From: Marivivens geojensis
GTDB taxonomy: Bacteria; Pseudomonadota; Alphaproteobacteria; Rhodobacterales; Rhodobacteraceae
NCBI RefSeq assembly: GCF_023540835.1
Contig: NZ_JALKCU010000002.1
Location: forward strand, 1-64,000
Length of the DNA stretch: 64,000 nucleotides
Reading direction: 5' to 3'
Below the pieces are notes generated by a model. It ran no database searches. It saw nothing but the letters and a program-made list of their open reading frames with translations, and had not been told where the DNA came from. The number at the start of each line of letters is the position of its first letter. The stretch's first letter is position 1. Below, piece by piece: positions 43,532-53,222 of the stretch. Both the position numbers and the translations under genes were made by a program.

Positions 43532-44284
43532 TCAGTTGTCTATCACGAACATCTGGTTGAAAAATGCTGCCTTTAGAACGGCTTGTGCGGTGGTGTCCAC
43601 GTCGAGGTTGTCACGCGCTAGGCGAAGATGTTTTTCTACGGTCGCCGCTGTGAGGCCCATAATCTGCGCAATGTCTTGCGTCGTTTTTCCGTCACCAACC
43701 CACTCAAGAACTTCACGCTGACGTTTTGTCAGTGGGCGAGCATGTGAGTAGGGTAGGGTCATCAATTTAAGGTAAGACACGTTGTTTATAAGGACGATTT
43801 CTCGGCCATGTTCGGCCCAAATGCGATCCACATCGGCTTGGCTCAGACCTTTTCGGGCAGTCAGCGCTATCGCGCCTTTGGTCCGAGCGGAAATAGAACT
43901 GAAACTGATCGTGTAGCCAGCGACGACATCCATCGAACGATTAAACTCTAACGCTGCGAGTTCTGCGGCACTCAGTTCGCCAGCTTCGATCCGATCTTGG
44001 AGCCAAGACCAGCTACAGGCGCCTTCATTTTCCAGAGCCCAACGCACCATCGGAGCGTTGAAATACAAACCTTCATCGATGAAGTGCCGCATGTATTCTG
44101 GCGACTGGTTCGTCAACAGAACCCAGTCGAGTGGATCGCCCAAAGAATGTTCGGTCCGATACCGCGTGTAACCAAAAATCAAGCGATCAAAGCCGTATCC
44201 CGCCATAGCCTCAGTCATCAAGCTCCAAAGCACGTCAACGCGCGGAGCGTTCGTGATTTCTTCGAGGAGACGGATAAAGTTCAT
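43532..44284 (-). CDS. LuxR-family regulator, solo
   Basis: A 250-aa protein with an N-terminal autoinducer-binding-like domain (about 10-165) and a C-terminal GerE-type HTH (about 180-240, PLTKRQREVLEWVGDGKTTQDIAQIMGLTAATVEKHL). No luxI-type synthase gene is near. The pocket segment reads SPEYMRHFIDEGLYFNAPMV, where canonical receptors have Trp, Tyr and Asp-Pro, so it may bind another ligand or none. Convergent/adjacent to the candidate RNA region. Confidence 0.88.
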   Translation of the reverse strand: MNFIRLLEEITNAPRVDVLWSLMTEAMAGYGFDRLIFGYTRYRTEHSLGDPLDWVLLTNQSPEYMRHFIDEGLYFNAPMVRWALENEGACSWSWLQDRIEAGELSAAELAALEFNRSMDVVAGYTISFSSISARTKGAIALTARKGLSQADVDRIWAEHGREIVLINNVSYLKLMTLPYSHARPLTKRQREVLEWVGDGKTTQDIAQIMGLTAATVEKHLRLARDNLDVDTTAQAVLKAAFFNQMFVIDN

Positions 44285-44602
44285 ACTATGGGCGTTCTGA
44301 TGTGATCTTTGTCGCTAAAGTTGATACCATTGTAAGGTGTTCTGTCCAAGACTTAGTTCCCGCGCCATTTATTTACATAATACTGATTATGCGTTATTTA
44401 TACTGTGGCAAATGACACTTCGAGCTTTTGAATATCATTGTCCCTTTTTCATGCCCTACAGCTCGATCAGATGTGCAACTATCTGATCCTAATGATTTAT
44501 AAATCTATTTGATATTGTATCGTGCAAGATTTCATTGGGCGTTGATGCTCTGTTTGGCTACCCTCGTTTCGATTAAATACGCGACGGGAGGCGCTGAATT
44601 TC
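44285..44602. other. 318-bp AT-rich divergent control region
   Basis: Lies between the divergent LuxR-type and GMC oxidoreductase genes. No gene is visible. It should hold two promoters. AT-rich -10-like sequences are frequent (for example TATACT near 44400), but no operator palindrome stands out. GGGAGG lies near 44586-44591, about 12 nt before the GMC start. Confidence 0.5.
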
Positions 44603-46267
44603 ATGAGCTCTACGACCTTTGACTATGTCGTTGTTGGCGCTGGGACAGCTGGATGTCTTCTGGCGAACCGCTTGTCTGCCAATCCTAGAAACCGTGTTTT
44701 GCTGCTTGAGGCTGGCAAAAAGGATAACTACCCGTGGATCCATATCCCCGTTGGTTATCTCTATTGCATTGGCAATCCTCGGACTGATTGGCTTTTTAAC
44801 ACCGAGTCCGAACCAGGTTTGAACGGGCGTTCATTGCGCTATCCGCGCGGTAAGACGCTCGGTGGTTGTTCGTCGATCAACGGAATGATCTACATGCGTG
44901 GTCAAGCGCGCGATTATGACAACTGGGCGGACCTTACGGGTGATGAAGATTGGTCGTGGGAAAACACCCTGCCCGCCTTCAAGGCCCATGAGAACCACTA
45001 CAAACTAGATGACGACGCTGATCCTGCAGATGGCGACAATGGGCGTTTTTCGGATTTGCACGGTCATGGTGGTGAATGGCGCATCGAAAAACAACGGCTA
45101 AGATGGGATATTCTGGACAGTTTTGCAGAAGCTGCCGAACAATCTGGCGTGCGTCGCGTCGATGATTTCAATACCGGAGACAACGAAGGTGTTGGATATT
45201 TTGAAGTAAATCAACGGTCTGGCTGGCGCTGGAACAGTTCCAAGGCATTTCTGCGGCCAGCGTCCAAACGCTCAAATCTGACTATCTGGACTGAGGCTCA
45301 GGTCGAGAAACTAACCTTTGAAACCGATGCAAATGGTCAGTTGAAATGCACAGGCGCGGTTGTGAACCGCAAAGGTGCTCGGGTCACTGTCACGGCTGAC
45401 AAAGAAGTCGTTTTGTCCGCTGGTGCAATCGGTTCGCCGCAAATTTTGATGTTGTCAGGGGTCGGTCCAGCCGAAGAGCTTACATCGAATGGAATCCCTG
45501 TTGTCGCCAATGTTCAAGGCGTCGGTCGCAATCTTCAAGACCATCTGCAAATTCGGACTGTTTTCAAGATTGAAGGTGCTAAGACGCTGAATACGCTTGC
45601 GAATAGTTTGATTGGCAAGGCGATGTTCGGGCTTGAATATGCGATCAAACGCTCCGGTCCTATGAGCATGTCACCCTCTCAACTTGGGGCGTTTACGCGG
45701 TCCGATACATCTCGCACCCACGCTAATTTGCAGTATCATGTGCAACCGCTGAGCCTCGATGCGTTTGGTGATCCATTGCACGATTTCCCTGCTTTCACGG
45801 CGAGCGTCTGTAACCTCAACCCGACTTCGACCGGCAGTGTTTCGCTTCGGTCAGCAAACCCGTTTGATGCCCCAAAAATCGCGCCGAATTACCTCTCAAC
45901 TGAAGAGGACCGTTTGGTCGCGGCTGAGAGTATCCGTCAGGTCCGCAATATCGTGGCGCAGCCTGCCTTGGCAAAATACAAGCCCGTCGAATGGAAACCC
46001 GGTCCCCAGTTCCAAACAGACGAGGAATTGGCCCGCCTCGCTGGTGATATCGCGAGCACGATTTTCCATCCTGTCGGCACGACGAAAATGGGTCGCGCGG
46101 ACGATGATACGGCCGTGGTCGATAGCCGTTTGCGTGTCAAAGGTATCAAAGGGTTGCGCGTTGCAGATGCGGGCGTGATGCCAAAGATTACCTCGGGCAA
46201 TACGAATTCGCCAACTCTCATGATTGCTGAAAAAGCGGCGGGATATATCCTCGCTGATGCACACTAA
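44603..46267 (+). CDS. GMC-family FAD oxidoreductase (choline dehydrogenase-like)
   Basis: A 554-aa flavoprotein: FAD-binding VVVGAGTAGCLLANRLS (about 8-24), the GMC signature RGKTLGGCSSINGMIYMRGQ (about 82-100), SAGAIGSPQILMLSGVGP, and C-terminal HPVGTTKMG with the catalytic His and NTNSPTLMIAEKAAG. It oxidises an alcohol to the aldehyde; the substrate is not told by the sequence. The next gene is 24 bp downstream on the same strand, so alcohol oxidation and a CoA-related step may be linked. Confidence 0.92.
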   Translation: MSSTTFDYVVVGAGTAGCLLANRLSANPRNRVLLLEAGKKDNYPWIHIPVGYLYCIGNPRTDWLFNTESEPGLNGRSLRYPRGKTLGGCSSINGMIYMRGQARDYDNWADLTGDEDWSWENTLPAFKAHENHYKLDDDADPADGDNGRFSDLHGHGGEWRIEKQRLRWDILDSFAEAAEQSGVRRVDDFNTGDNEGVGYFEVNQRSGWRWNSSKAFLRPASKRSNLTIWTEAQVEKLTFETDANGQLKCTGAVVNRKGARVTVTADKEVVLSAGAIGSPQILMLSGVGPAEELTSNGIPVVANVQGVGRNLQDHLQIRTVFKIEGAKTLNTLANSLIGKAMFGLEYAIKRSGPMSMSPSQLGAFTRSDTSRTHANLQYHVQPLSLDAFGDPLHDFPAFTASVCNLNPTSTGSVSLRSANPFDAPKIAPNYLSTEEDRLVAAESIRQVRNIVAQPALAKYKPVEWKPGPQFQTDEELARLAGDIASTIFHPVGTTKMGRADDDTAVVDSRLRVKGIKGLRVADAGVMPKITSGNTNSPTLMIAEKAAGYILADAH

Positions 46268-46291
46268 CACCTCTTCTTCAGGATTTCGGAA

Positions 46292-48805
46292 ATGTCTATC
46301 CCTTCCCGTGACACGCTTCCTCTCTCTGGCGTCAAAGTCATTGATTTTGGACAATATATCGCGGGTCCCGCGGTTGCGATGATCCTTGGCGATCTGGGCG
46401 CTACAGTGGTGCATATCGACCCGCCCGGTGGTCCGATGTGGCAGAGCCCCGCGAATGCGACCCTCAACCGCAATAAGATGATTGTGACGATTGACCTTAA
46501 GTCTGAAGAAGGTGTCGAACAGGCCAAAGCCCTAATCGCGGAAGCTGACATCGTGATCGAGAACTTTCGTCCGGGAAAACTGGCAAAGCTCGGGATTGAT
46601 TTTGCTGAATTGCGCCAGTCGCAGCCTGACTTGATCACCGTCTCGATCCCCGGTTTTGCCTCTGCGGACGACGAACGTCGTGAATTGCGCGCTTATGAGA
46701 GTGTCATCGCGGCGAGTTCGGGCGTGTTTACGGACATGGGTTTGAACCGTGTTCTGATGGGCGTGAACCCGTCATTCTCTCCCCTGCCCCTCGCCTCGTC
46801 ATACGGCGCGATGATGGCAGCATCCGCTGCGGTTCTGGCGCTTCAGGCGAGGGAACGCACGGGGCTGGGTGATCAGATTGAGGTACCGCTGGCGAGCGCG
46901 GTTATGGAAGGCCTGTGTTACAACTCGATCAAGATCGACGGATTGCCGGAACGCTACATTACCCAGCGTGAACAAGAAATCACGCGTCGTCGGACCGAAG
47001 GCCTGCCGATGAATGTAACCTATGAAGAGCTGCAAGAGCTCCTTGACCCATTCTATCGCAGCTACCTCTGCAAGGACGGTCGAATGTTCTATGTCGTCTG
47101 CCCGAGCCATAAGACCCACGCGAAGCGGTGTCTGCAAACGCTCGGCATCTATGACGATCTCGTGGCCGAAGGTCTTCAGGAAGAGGATGATACTTACAAA
47201 CCAACCAGCGAATGGTCATCCGATGTATCGCTCGGTGTTTATCCACTGCCGAAATTCTGGGCGGATAAAATCGCGGCAAAGATGAAAGAGGTATTCATCA
47301 CGCGAACCGCCAAAGAGTGGGAACGCATTTTTGGCCGCAACAAATTCCCCGGTGCGCCGCAGCGCTGGTTGCAGGAGTGGATCAACGACGACCACGCGGA
47401 AACATCGGGTCTGATGATCGATGTTGAGGATCCTGAATACGGAATGATGATCCAACCTGGACCTGTCGTCTGGCTAGAGGAAAGCGGCGAAGCAGCGCTC
47501 TATCCGATCCCCCGCCGTTGGGTGGATGTGAGCAGCGCGCTTGCTCAGTTGAAGAGACAACGCACCAAACTGCCGCGTGTAACCAATCCGAACGATCGGT
47601 CTGGCTGGCTGGAAGGTGTCCGTGTGCTTGATCTTTGCAACGTGATCGCGGGTCCGCATTCGGTGAGCTATCTGGCCCGTTTTGGGGCTGAGGTGATCAA
47701 GCTTGATCCGTCAAAGCCGATGTATGACGCTTGGAACACGGTGATCTTTGGCATGTCCCACATGCGCGGCAAAAAGTCAGTTCTGACAGACATCACGTCC
47801 GAGCATGGGCGTAAGGTGTTCGAAGACCTTGTAAAGTCCGTCGATGTGATTGTGTGGAACGCGCCCGATAACCAGATCAAAGCTATGGGATTGGACGCGG
47901 ATAACCTCGCACGGCTGAACCCTGATGCGATCTTCTGTAAGCTTGATTGTTTCAGCGGCGTGCGTCGTGGTCCGCGGACCGACTATGTGGGCTACGATGA
48001 CCTTGTGCAGGCGACGACAGGGATCATGTTGCGCTTTGGCGGGCTGATGAGTGAGCCAGAGGAACACGCACACGTTGGAACGATTGATGTGATGTGCGGG
48101 TTCGGTGGTGCATTGGGCGTCGCAACGGCGCTTTATCAAAAGCTTAAGACAGGCAAAACAGGTCGCGGTCGCACATCGCTTTCTGCCAACAGCGGGCTTT
48201 TGCAGGTGCCATTCTGCTATGACTACACAGGGCGTGGTTTGTTCGATGAACCGTCAGGGCGTTACGTGAACGGCTACGATGCGTTGTCGCGGTTCTACTA
48301 CACGGCCTCAGGTGAATACCTGCTGCTTTCGACCTACGAGAAAGACATCGGACGCCTAGAGGCGATCGAGGCTTTTGCGGGGCTATCCGCCCTGCCCCAC
48401 GAGGAGCGTGAAGGGTTCCTCGCCGGCGTGTTTGCGAATGATACCTCTGCGGCGTGGCTCGAGGTTTTGCGGGCGAATGATATTGGCGCGGCGGTCTGCG
48501 ACAACATTGACGCCTTGCGCGCAGCCTACGTTCGGACGCCAGATGGCATTCCAGGTATTGATCGTGGTAGCTATTCGTTCTCGGTTTATGAGGATCACCC
48601 GAGCGGCCATACAGTCACGCAGCTCGATCCATTTGCCGTTCGCCCCATGCGCGGTGCTGTGAATATGATGGATCCTGCCGAAAAATACGGAGCCTCAACG
48701 CGCTCGGTCTTGATTGAGCTTGGCTATAGTGAGACCGACATTGACGTGATGCTGCAAAACGGATCGATCAGCGAAACGTGGAGCAAAGAATATCTGCCGA
48801 GTTAA
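46292..48805 (+). CDS. Tandem CaiB/BaiF CoA-transferase-like protein
   Basis: An 837-aa protein with two CaiB/BaiF (family III CoA-transferase) domains: first half from GVKVIDFGQYIAGPAVAMILG (about 9), second from GVRVLDLCNVIAGPHSVSYLA (about 440). By alignment to formyl-CoA transferase by eye, the catalytic Asp position is Ser202 in PLASAVM and Ser634 in SANSGLL, so neither half shows the usual residue. Typical family members are about 400 aa and form interlocked dimers; a fused pair could form that pseudo-dimer in one chain. It may bind CoA thioesters without transfer, or use another residue. Its stop overlaps that of the LysR gene. Confidence 0.88.
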   Translation: MSIPSRDTLPLSGVKVIDFGQYIAGPAVAMILGDLGATVVHIDPPGGPMWQSPANATLNRNKMIVTIDLKSEEGVEQAKALIAEADIVIENFRPGKLAKLGIDFAELRQSQPDLITVSIPGFASADDERRELRAYESVIAASSGVFTDMGLNRVLMGVNPSFSPLPLASSYGAMMAASAAVLALQARERTGLGDQIEVPLASAVMEGLCYNSIKIDGLPERYITQREQEITRRRTEGLPMNVTYEELQELLDPFYRSYLCKDGRMFYVVCPSHKTHAKRCLQTLGIYDDLVAEGLQEEDDTYKPTSEWSSDVSLGVYPLPKFWADKIAAKMKEVFITRTAKEWERIFGRNKFPGAPQRWLQEWINDDHAETSGLMIDVEDPEYGMMIQPGPVVWLEESGEAALYPIPRRWVDVSSALAQLKRQRTKLPRVTNPNDRSGWLEGVRVLDLCNVIAGPHSVSYLARFGAEVIKLDPSKPMYDAWNTVIFGMSHMRGKKSVLTDITSEHGRKVFEDLVKSVDVIVWNAPDNQIKAMGLDADNLARLNPDAIFCKLDCFSGVRRGPRTDYVGYDDLVQATTGIMLRFGGLMSEPEEHAHVGTIDVMCGFGGALGVATALYQKLKTGKTGRGRTSLSANSGLLQVPFCYDYTGRGLFDEPSGRYVNGYDALSRFYYTASGEYLLLSTYEKDIGRLEAIEAFAGLSALPHEEREGFLAGVFANDTSAAWLEVLRANDIGAAVCDNIDALRAAYVRTPDGIPGIDRGSYSFSVYEDHPSGHTVTQLDPFAVRPMRGAVNMMDPAEKYGASTRSVLIELGYSETDIDVMLQNGSISETWSKEYLPS

Positions 48806-49719
48806 GTCGGCCAAACGTCGTCAATGGCATCAAAGGCAAGCTGAACAACTGGATCATCGCGGCGTTGCGCAAGGCTGACAAAACTCAGCGATGTATCCAG
48901 TCGTTTGCCTGCTAGGATGGTGACGTTGCCAGACTGGGCTTCTCGGAGCGCAATGGATTCACGCGCGAGGCTAAGGCCAACGCCTGTGCGCACCATAGCC
49001 AGCATCGACGATTCCTGATCGACCTGTGCGACTTGGTTTTGACGTAGACCCATCCTATCAAAAACCTTTGTCAGCAAACGGTTGTGAACCGATGCCGGCG
49101 GCGTTCCGATCCAAGGCAATGTAGCCAATTCGCGCCAATCGTAGTCTTTGGCCGATCCTAAGAGCGCTGGCGGGGCCACCACGCAATACGTCAGCGTAGA
49201 TAGGTGACGCGCGTGGAACTGTTCCAGGTCTGTTGGTTGATCCAAGTCACCGAGGTAAAACCCGACGTCCAAAGTATCATTTCGCAGATAGTCGAGCACT
49301 TCACCACTGATCCCGTGACGAAGTGAAGTCGAAACCCCTGGCCCGACTTGCAGCATCTGCTGCAAAAAGGCGCCCAAACGGGTGAATTCAGGGTCAATGA
49401 TGGTGCCCACGCGCAAGGTGCCCTGCAAATGGGTCCGCATCGTTTGTAAAAGGCGGTTGAAGTCTTGGACCGAGCCTAGAACTTGCTCAGCCTTCGTCGC
49501 TAAAAGTGCACCGTCTTTGGTTAACTCTAGCCCCGTCGCCGTTCGTTTGAATAGCACGAGGCCGCTCAATTGACCTAGCTTGCGCAACTGGAAACTCACC
49601 GCAGGTTGGGAGAGGTTCAGGATATCTGCGGCACGCGTCACGTTGCCCTCACGGGCCACGACGACGAGTGCGCGCAGCAGTTTCAGGTCATGGACGGCAA
49701 GACGTTCGACATCGCTCAT
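48802..49719 (-). CDS. LysR-family regulator
   Basis: A 305-aa LysR protein: N-terminal HTH (about 8-66, LLRALVVVAREGNVTRAADIL, LSQPAVSFQLRKLG) and ligand-binding domain (about 95-295). It is convergent with the CoA-transferase-like gene and followed on its 5' side by the M24 hydrolase gene on the same strand, 26 bp upstream. It may regulate this local catabolic group. Confidence 0.9.
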   Translation of the reverse strand: MSDVERLAVHDLKLLRALVVVAREGNVTRAADILNLSQPAVSFQLRKLGQLSGLVLFKRTATGLELTKDGALLATKAEQVLGSVQDFNRLLQTMRTHLQGTLRVGTIIDPEFTRLGAFLQQMLQVGPGVSTSLRHGISGEVLDYLRNDTLDVGFYLGDLDQPTDLEQFHARHLSTLTYCVVAPPALLGSAKDYDWRELATLPWIGTPPASVHNRLLTKVFDRMGLRQNQVAQVDQESSMLAMVRTGVGLSLARESIALREAQSGNVTILAGKRLDTSLSFVSLAQRRDDPVVQLAFDAIDDVWPT

Positions 49720-49745
49720 CGCCGCCCTCCTCTGTGTTGCACCGA

Positions 49746-50933
49746 TTACGACTTGATAACGATACCGCTAGGGGTTTTGCAAAGCAGTTCGTGACCTGTT
49801 TCGGTGATAACAATAGGTTCAGTCGTTTCAATGCCACCGTCGTCGAGCCAAAGTGCAGGCATAAAATGGAAGGTCATTCCCGGACGCAGAACCGTTTTGT
49901 CGCCTGCGCGGAACGACATTGTGCGTTCACCCCAATCCGGCGGATAGCTGAGGCCGATGGCATAACCGCAGCGGCTGTCTTTGACAAAACCGAGCTTGTT
50001 GAGGGTTTGGTTAAAGGCGTTGGCGACATCTTCGCAGAGGTTTCCCGGTTTTGCTTGTTCGAGGGCCGCAGCTGTGGCTTCAGTTACCGCATGTTCCGCA
50101 TCGATGAACTTTTGCGGCATGGTTCCAAAGAACAGCGTGCGCGACTGCGGGCAATGGTAGCGACGATGCACGCCCGCAATTTCAAAGAACGTTGTTTCGC
50201 CCGTGCGCAGTGGCGTGTCATCCCAAGTCAGGTGCGGTGCGGTCGCGTCGAGGCCAGACGGCGCCATTGGCACGATGGCTGGATAGTCGCCCCAGTGGCC
50301 ACCGACGCCCTTGATCGCCGTATGATAAATCTCAGCAACCAAGTGATGCTTTGGCATGCCGGGTTCAGCGACTTCGGCGATACGCGCGTGCATGGCTTGA
50401 ACGATGTCGGCGGCACGGCGCATGTAGGTCAGTTCGGTCGGGCTTTTGATCGCGCGCTGCCAGTTCACGAGGCCTGTCGTGTCGACGAAGGTCGCCTTTG
50501 GCAGACCTTTGATCAGTGATCCATAAGCCGCCGCGCTGAAATAGTAATTGTCCATTTCGACGCCGACGCGACCCGCGTCCCAGCCATAACCCTCAATAAC
50601 CCGCGACAGGTCTTCCATCGGGTGTTTGTCGGGGTTCTGAACGTAGCTATCCTCATACCCAAAGATGTTGTCTTCTTGCATGAAAACGGTGCGCAAGGCA
50701 CCCGCTGCATCCATTCCACGACCCCACCAGATAGGTTCCCCTTCCATGCCAAGGATCACGGCCTGATGAACGTAGAACGACCAGCCATCGTAGCCTGTGA
50801 GCCACGCCATATTGGACGGGTCAGAGACGATGATGGTATCAACGCCCGCGGCTTCCATCGCCGCGCGGGTTTTCTCAATACGATCCCAGTATTCTGAATC
50901 TGCAAACGATGGGCTTGTGCGCGTGCTTGGCAT
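49746..50933 (-). CDS. M24-family hydrolase, DoeA (ectoine hydrolase)-like
   Basis: A 395-aa pita-bread-fold protein. N-terminal creatinase-like domain (about 1-165, VDTIIVSDPSNMAWLTGYDGWSFY) and a C-terminal peptidase M24 domain with HRRYHCPQSRTLFFG and GLSYPPDWGERTMSF. Sequence and length resemble ectoine hydrolase DoeA/EutD, but the classic metal ligands of aminopeptidase P are not all visible, as in DoeA. The partner genes doeB, eutB and eutC are not in this window. The start has AAAGG upstream. Confidence 0.8.
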   Translation of the reverse strand: MPSTRTSPSFADSEYWDRIEKTRAAMEAAGVDTIIVSDPSNMAWLTGYDGWSFYVHQAVILGMEGEPIWWGRGMDAAGALRTVFMQEDNIFGYEDSYVQNPDKHPMEDLSRVIEGYGWDAGRVGVEMDNYYFSAAAYGSLIKGLPKATFVDTTGLVNWQRAIKSPTELTYMRRAADIVQAMHARIAEVAEPGMPKHHLVAEIYHTAIKGVGGHWGDYPAIVPMAPSGLDATAPHLTWDDTPLRTGETTFFEIAGVHRRYHCPQSRTLFFGTMPQKFIDAEHAVTEATAAALEQAKPGNLCEDVANAFNQTLNKLGFVKDSRCGYAIGLSYPPDWGERTMSFRAGDKTVLRPGMTFHFMPALWLDDGGIETTEPIVITETGHELLCKTPSGIVIKS

Positions 50934-51001
50934 AGTGAAACCTTTCGAAGTGGTTCGCCTACGCTACGCGATAAATTAGCGTTTAAAAGCCCAAAAACGC
51001 C

Positions 51002-51688
51002 TTAGCCTAGCGCATATCCGGCACCGCGAACTGTGCGCACTGGGTCATTACCACCATGGGCGGTAAGCGCTTTTCTCAGTCGCCCGACGTGCACGTCAAC
51101 AGTACGGGTATCGACGTAAATATCGCGTCCCCAAACACGATCGAGCAGTTGATCACGCGACCAAACACGGCCTGGTTTTTCTATGAAGGTTGACAAGAGA
51201 CGAAACTCTGTTGGGCCGAGTTTCAACTGTTCACCGTCACGGGTGACGCGGTGGGTTTCGCTGTCGAGTTGAATATCCTCAAACACCATAACCTGACCCG
51301 CCATAGTCGGACGCGAGCGACGCAACTGTGACCTCACGCGGGCCAGTAGTTCTGTCACAGAATAGGGTTTGGTCACATAGTCGTCGGCGCCTGTTTCAAG
51401 ACCACGAACCTTGTCGCCCTCCTCGGACCGTGCGGAGAGCATGATGACGGGAATTTCACGTGTCTCAGGGCGCGTTTTCACCTGACGGCACACCTCAATC
51501 CCAGAGACATTCGGAAGCATCCAGTCCAGAACAATCACATCAGGGAGTTCTTCGCTGATCATCAGAAGTGCTTCTTCGCCATTTACAGCGAAAGACACCG
51601 TGTAACCTTCTGATTCGAGGTTGTATTTCAGAACCTCACGTTGCGCGGGTTCATCTTCGACGACGAGAACGAGGGGTTGCTGAGCCAT
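51002..51688 (-). CDS. phoB: Phosphate regulon response regulator
   Basis: A 228-aa OmpR-type regulator: receiver domain with VVEDEPAQRE, phospho-acceptor Asp in VLDWMLPNVSG and Lys in YVTKPYS; winged helix (about 130-225) with LLDRVWGRDIYVDTRTVDVHVGRLRKAL. It overlaps the end of phoU by one base, the last gene of the pst-pho operon. When phosphorylated by PhoR it should bind the Pho box found at 57221-57262. Confidence 0.97.
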   Translation of the reverse strand: MAQQPLVLVVEDEPAQREVLKYNLESEGYTVSFAVNGEEALLMISEELPDVIVLDWMLPNVSGIEVCRQVKTRPETREIPVIMLSARSEEGDKVRGLETGADDYVTKPYSVTELLARVRSQLRRSRPTMAGQVMVFEDIQLDSETHRVTRDGEQLKLGPTEFRLLSTFIEKPGRVWSRDQLLDRVWGRDIYVDTRTVDVHVGRLRKALTAHGGNDPVRTVRGAGYALG

Positions 51689-52398
51689 TAATCAACCTTG
51701 GAAATATACGAGGTACTATCGGCTTTGGGGCGGCTATCTTCGGGTAGTTCGCCTGTCACCAAATAGATGACTTGTTCAGCCATATTGGTCACCAGATCGC
51801 CCATGCGTTCGATGTTCTTAGCGATGAAATGCAGGTGCATACAGGCCGTGATGTTGCGCGGGTCTTCCATCATGAACGTGAGGAATTCGCGGAACATTGC
51901 GTTATACATCTGGTCGACGTCATGGTCGTGCTCTCGGACCTGTTCAGCCAGTTTCGCGTCACGTTGAATGTAGGCATCCAAAACGTCACGTAACATGCCT
52001 TCGACTTCGCGTGCCATACGCCGCAGGGAGGCGTCAGGGCCTGGGATTTCGCGCATCTCAACCAGAACATTTGTGCGTTTCGCCATGTTCTTTGCATAGT
52101 CGCCGATACGCTCGAGGCTGCCAGCCAGTTTGAGCGTGGTCAGTACAGTGCGCAGGTCTTTGGAGACAGGCGCGCGCAGAGCGATGCAACGTGCGGCCTC
52201 TTCGTTGATGCGCAGTTCCAGCTCGTCGATTGCCTTATCATTGGCGCGGACCTTTTCTGCCAATTCAACGTCGCGGGTTTCCAGCGATTGTGCGCCGTCA
52301 AGAATTGCAGCCTCGACGAGGCCCCCCATTTTCATAACCAAAGCCTGAATGGATTCGAGGTCGCGGTCGTAGGCGGATAGGATGTGTTGGTCACTCAT
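51688..52398 (-). CDS. phoU: Phosphate transport regulator PhoU
   Basis: A 236-aa all-helical PhoU with two repeated helical bundles (about 12-105 and 120-210; ETRDVELAEKVRANDKAIDELE and ERIGDYAKNMAKRT, NIERMGDLVTNMAEQV). It links the Pst transporter to PhoR and keeps the regulon off when phosphate is sufficient. Lies 12 bp after pstB. Confidence 0.97.
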   Translation of the reverse strand: MSDQHILSAYDRDLESIQALVMKMGGLVEAAILDGAQSLETRDVELAEKVRANDKAIDELELRINEEAARCIALRAPVSKDLRTVLTTLKLAGSLERIGDYAKNMAKRTNVLVEMREIPGPDASLRRMAREVEGMLRDVLDAYIQRDAKLAEQVREHDHDVDQMYNAMFREFLTFMMEDPRNITACMHLHFIAKNIERMGDLVTNMAEQVIYLVTGELPEDSRPKADSTSYISKVD

Positions 52399-52410
52399 TA
52401 TGTGCGCTCC

Positions 52411-53208
52411 TTAGCCGATGCGGCCGGAAATGTAGCTCTCGGTGCGGGGATCAACCGGATTGGTAAAGATCTGACCCGTCTCGCCGTATTCAACGAGGTT
52501 CCCGAGGTGGAAGAAGGCTGTCTTTTGGCTCACCCGTGCAGCCTGTTGCATCGAGTGGGTCACGATCACGACCGAGAAGTTGGACCGCAGTTCGTCGATC
52601 AGTTCTTCAACCTGCGCTGTCGCGATCGGGTCGAGCGCCGAACAAGGTTCGTCCATCAACAGGACTTCAGGCTGGGTCGCGACGGCACGTGCAATACAAA
52701 GACGCTGCTGCTGACCACCAGAAAGACCGGTGCCGGGCGCATCAAGGCGATCCTTGACCTCGTTCCAAAGCGCCGCACGCTTTAGAGAGCTTTCGACGAT
52801 CTCATCGAGATCAGTCTTGTTCTTCGCAAGGCCGTGGATGCGCGGACCATAGGCAATATTGTCATAGATCGATTTAGGGAACGGGTTCGGCTTTTGAAAC
52901 ACCATGCCGACCTTTGCACGCAGTTGCACAGGGTCAACGCGTTTGTCGTAGATGTCTTCGCCGTCCAAAAGGATATCACCCTCGACACGGCAAATATCGA
53001 TGGTGTCGTTCATCCGGTTCAACGAACGCAAGAACGTGGATTTACCACAACCCGACGGACCGATGAAAGCAGTCACGGTTTTATCCGCGATATCAACATT
53101 CACGTCTTTGATGGCATGAGTGGTTCCGTAGTAGACCTGCACGTTGCGGGCCGAAAATTTGATGTCCTTCATGTCCACCGCTCTATCTATTAGTCGCATA
53201 TCGTTCAT
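52411..53208 (-). CDS. pstB: Phosphate ABC transporter ATP-binding protein
   Basis: A 265-aa ATPase: Walker [10 protein letters not shown], signature LSGGQQQRL, Walker [17 protein letters not shown]-loop THSMQQA. It drives phosphate uptake with PstC and PstA. The start at 53208 ([11 protein letters not shown]) is preferred by length; a start 21 bp upstream would overlap pstA. Ribosome-binding site is weak, which fits translational coupling to pstA. Confidence 0.96.
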   Translation of the reverse strand: MNDMRLIDRAVDMKDIKFSARNVQVYYGTTHAIKDVNVDIADKTVTAFIGPSGCGKSTFLRSLNRMNDTIDICRVEGDILLDGEDIYDKRVDPVQLRAKVGMVFQKPNPFPKSIYDNIAYGPRIHGLAKNKTDLDEIVESSLKRAALWNEVKDRLDAPGTGLSGGQQQRLCIARAVATQPEVLLMDEPCSALDPIATAQVEELIDELRSNFSVVIVTHSMQQAARVSQKTAFFHLGNLVEYGETGQIFTNPVDPRTESYISGRIG

Positions 53209-53222
53209 GGTTTTAGACTTTC

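Noticed and set aside
49746-50933. Complete ectoine degradation operon
   Set aside because: Only a DoeA-like gene is present; doeB, eutB, eutC and transporter genes are not seen in the window.
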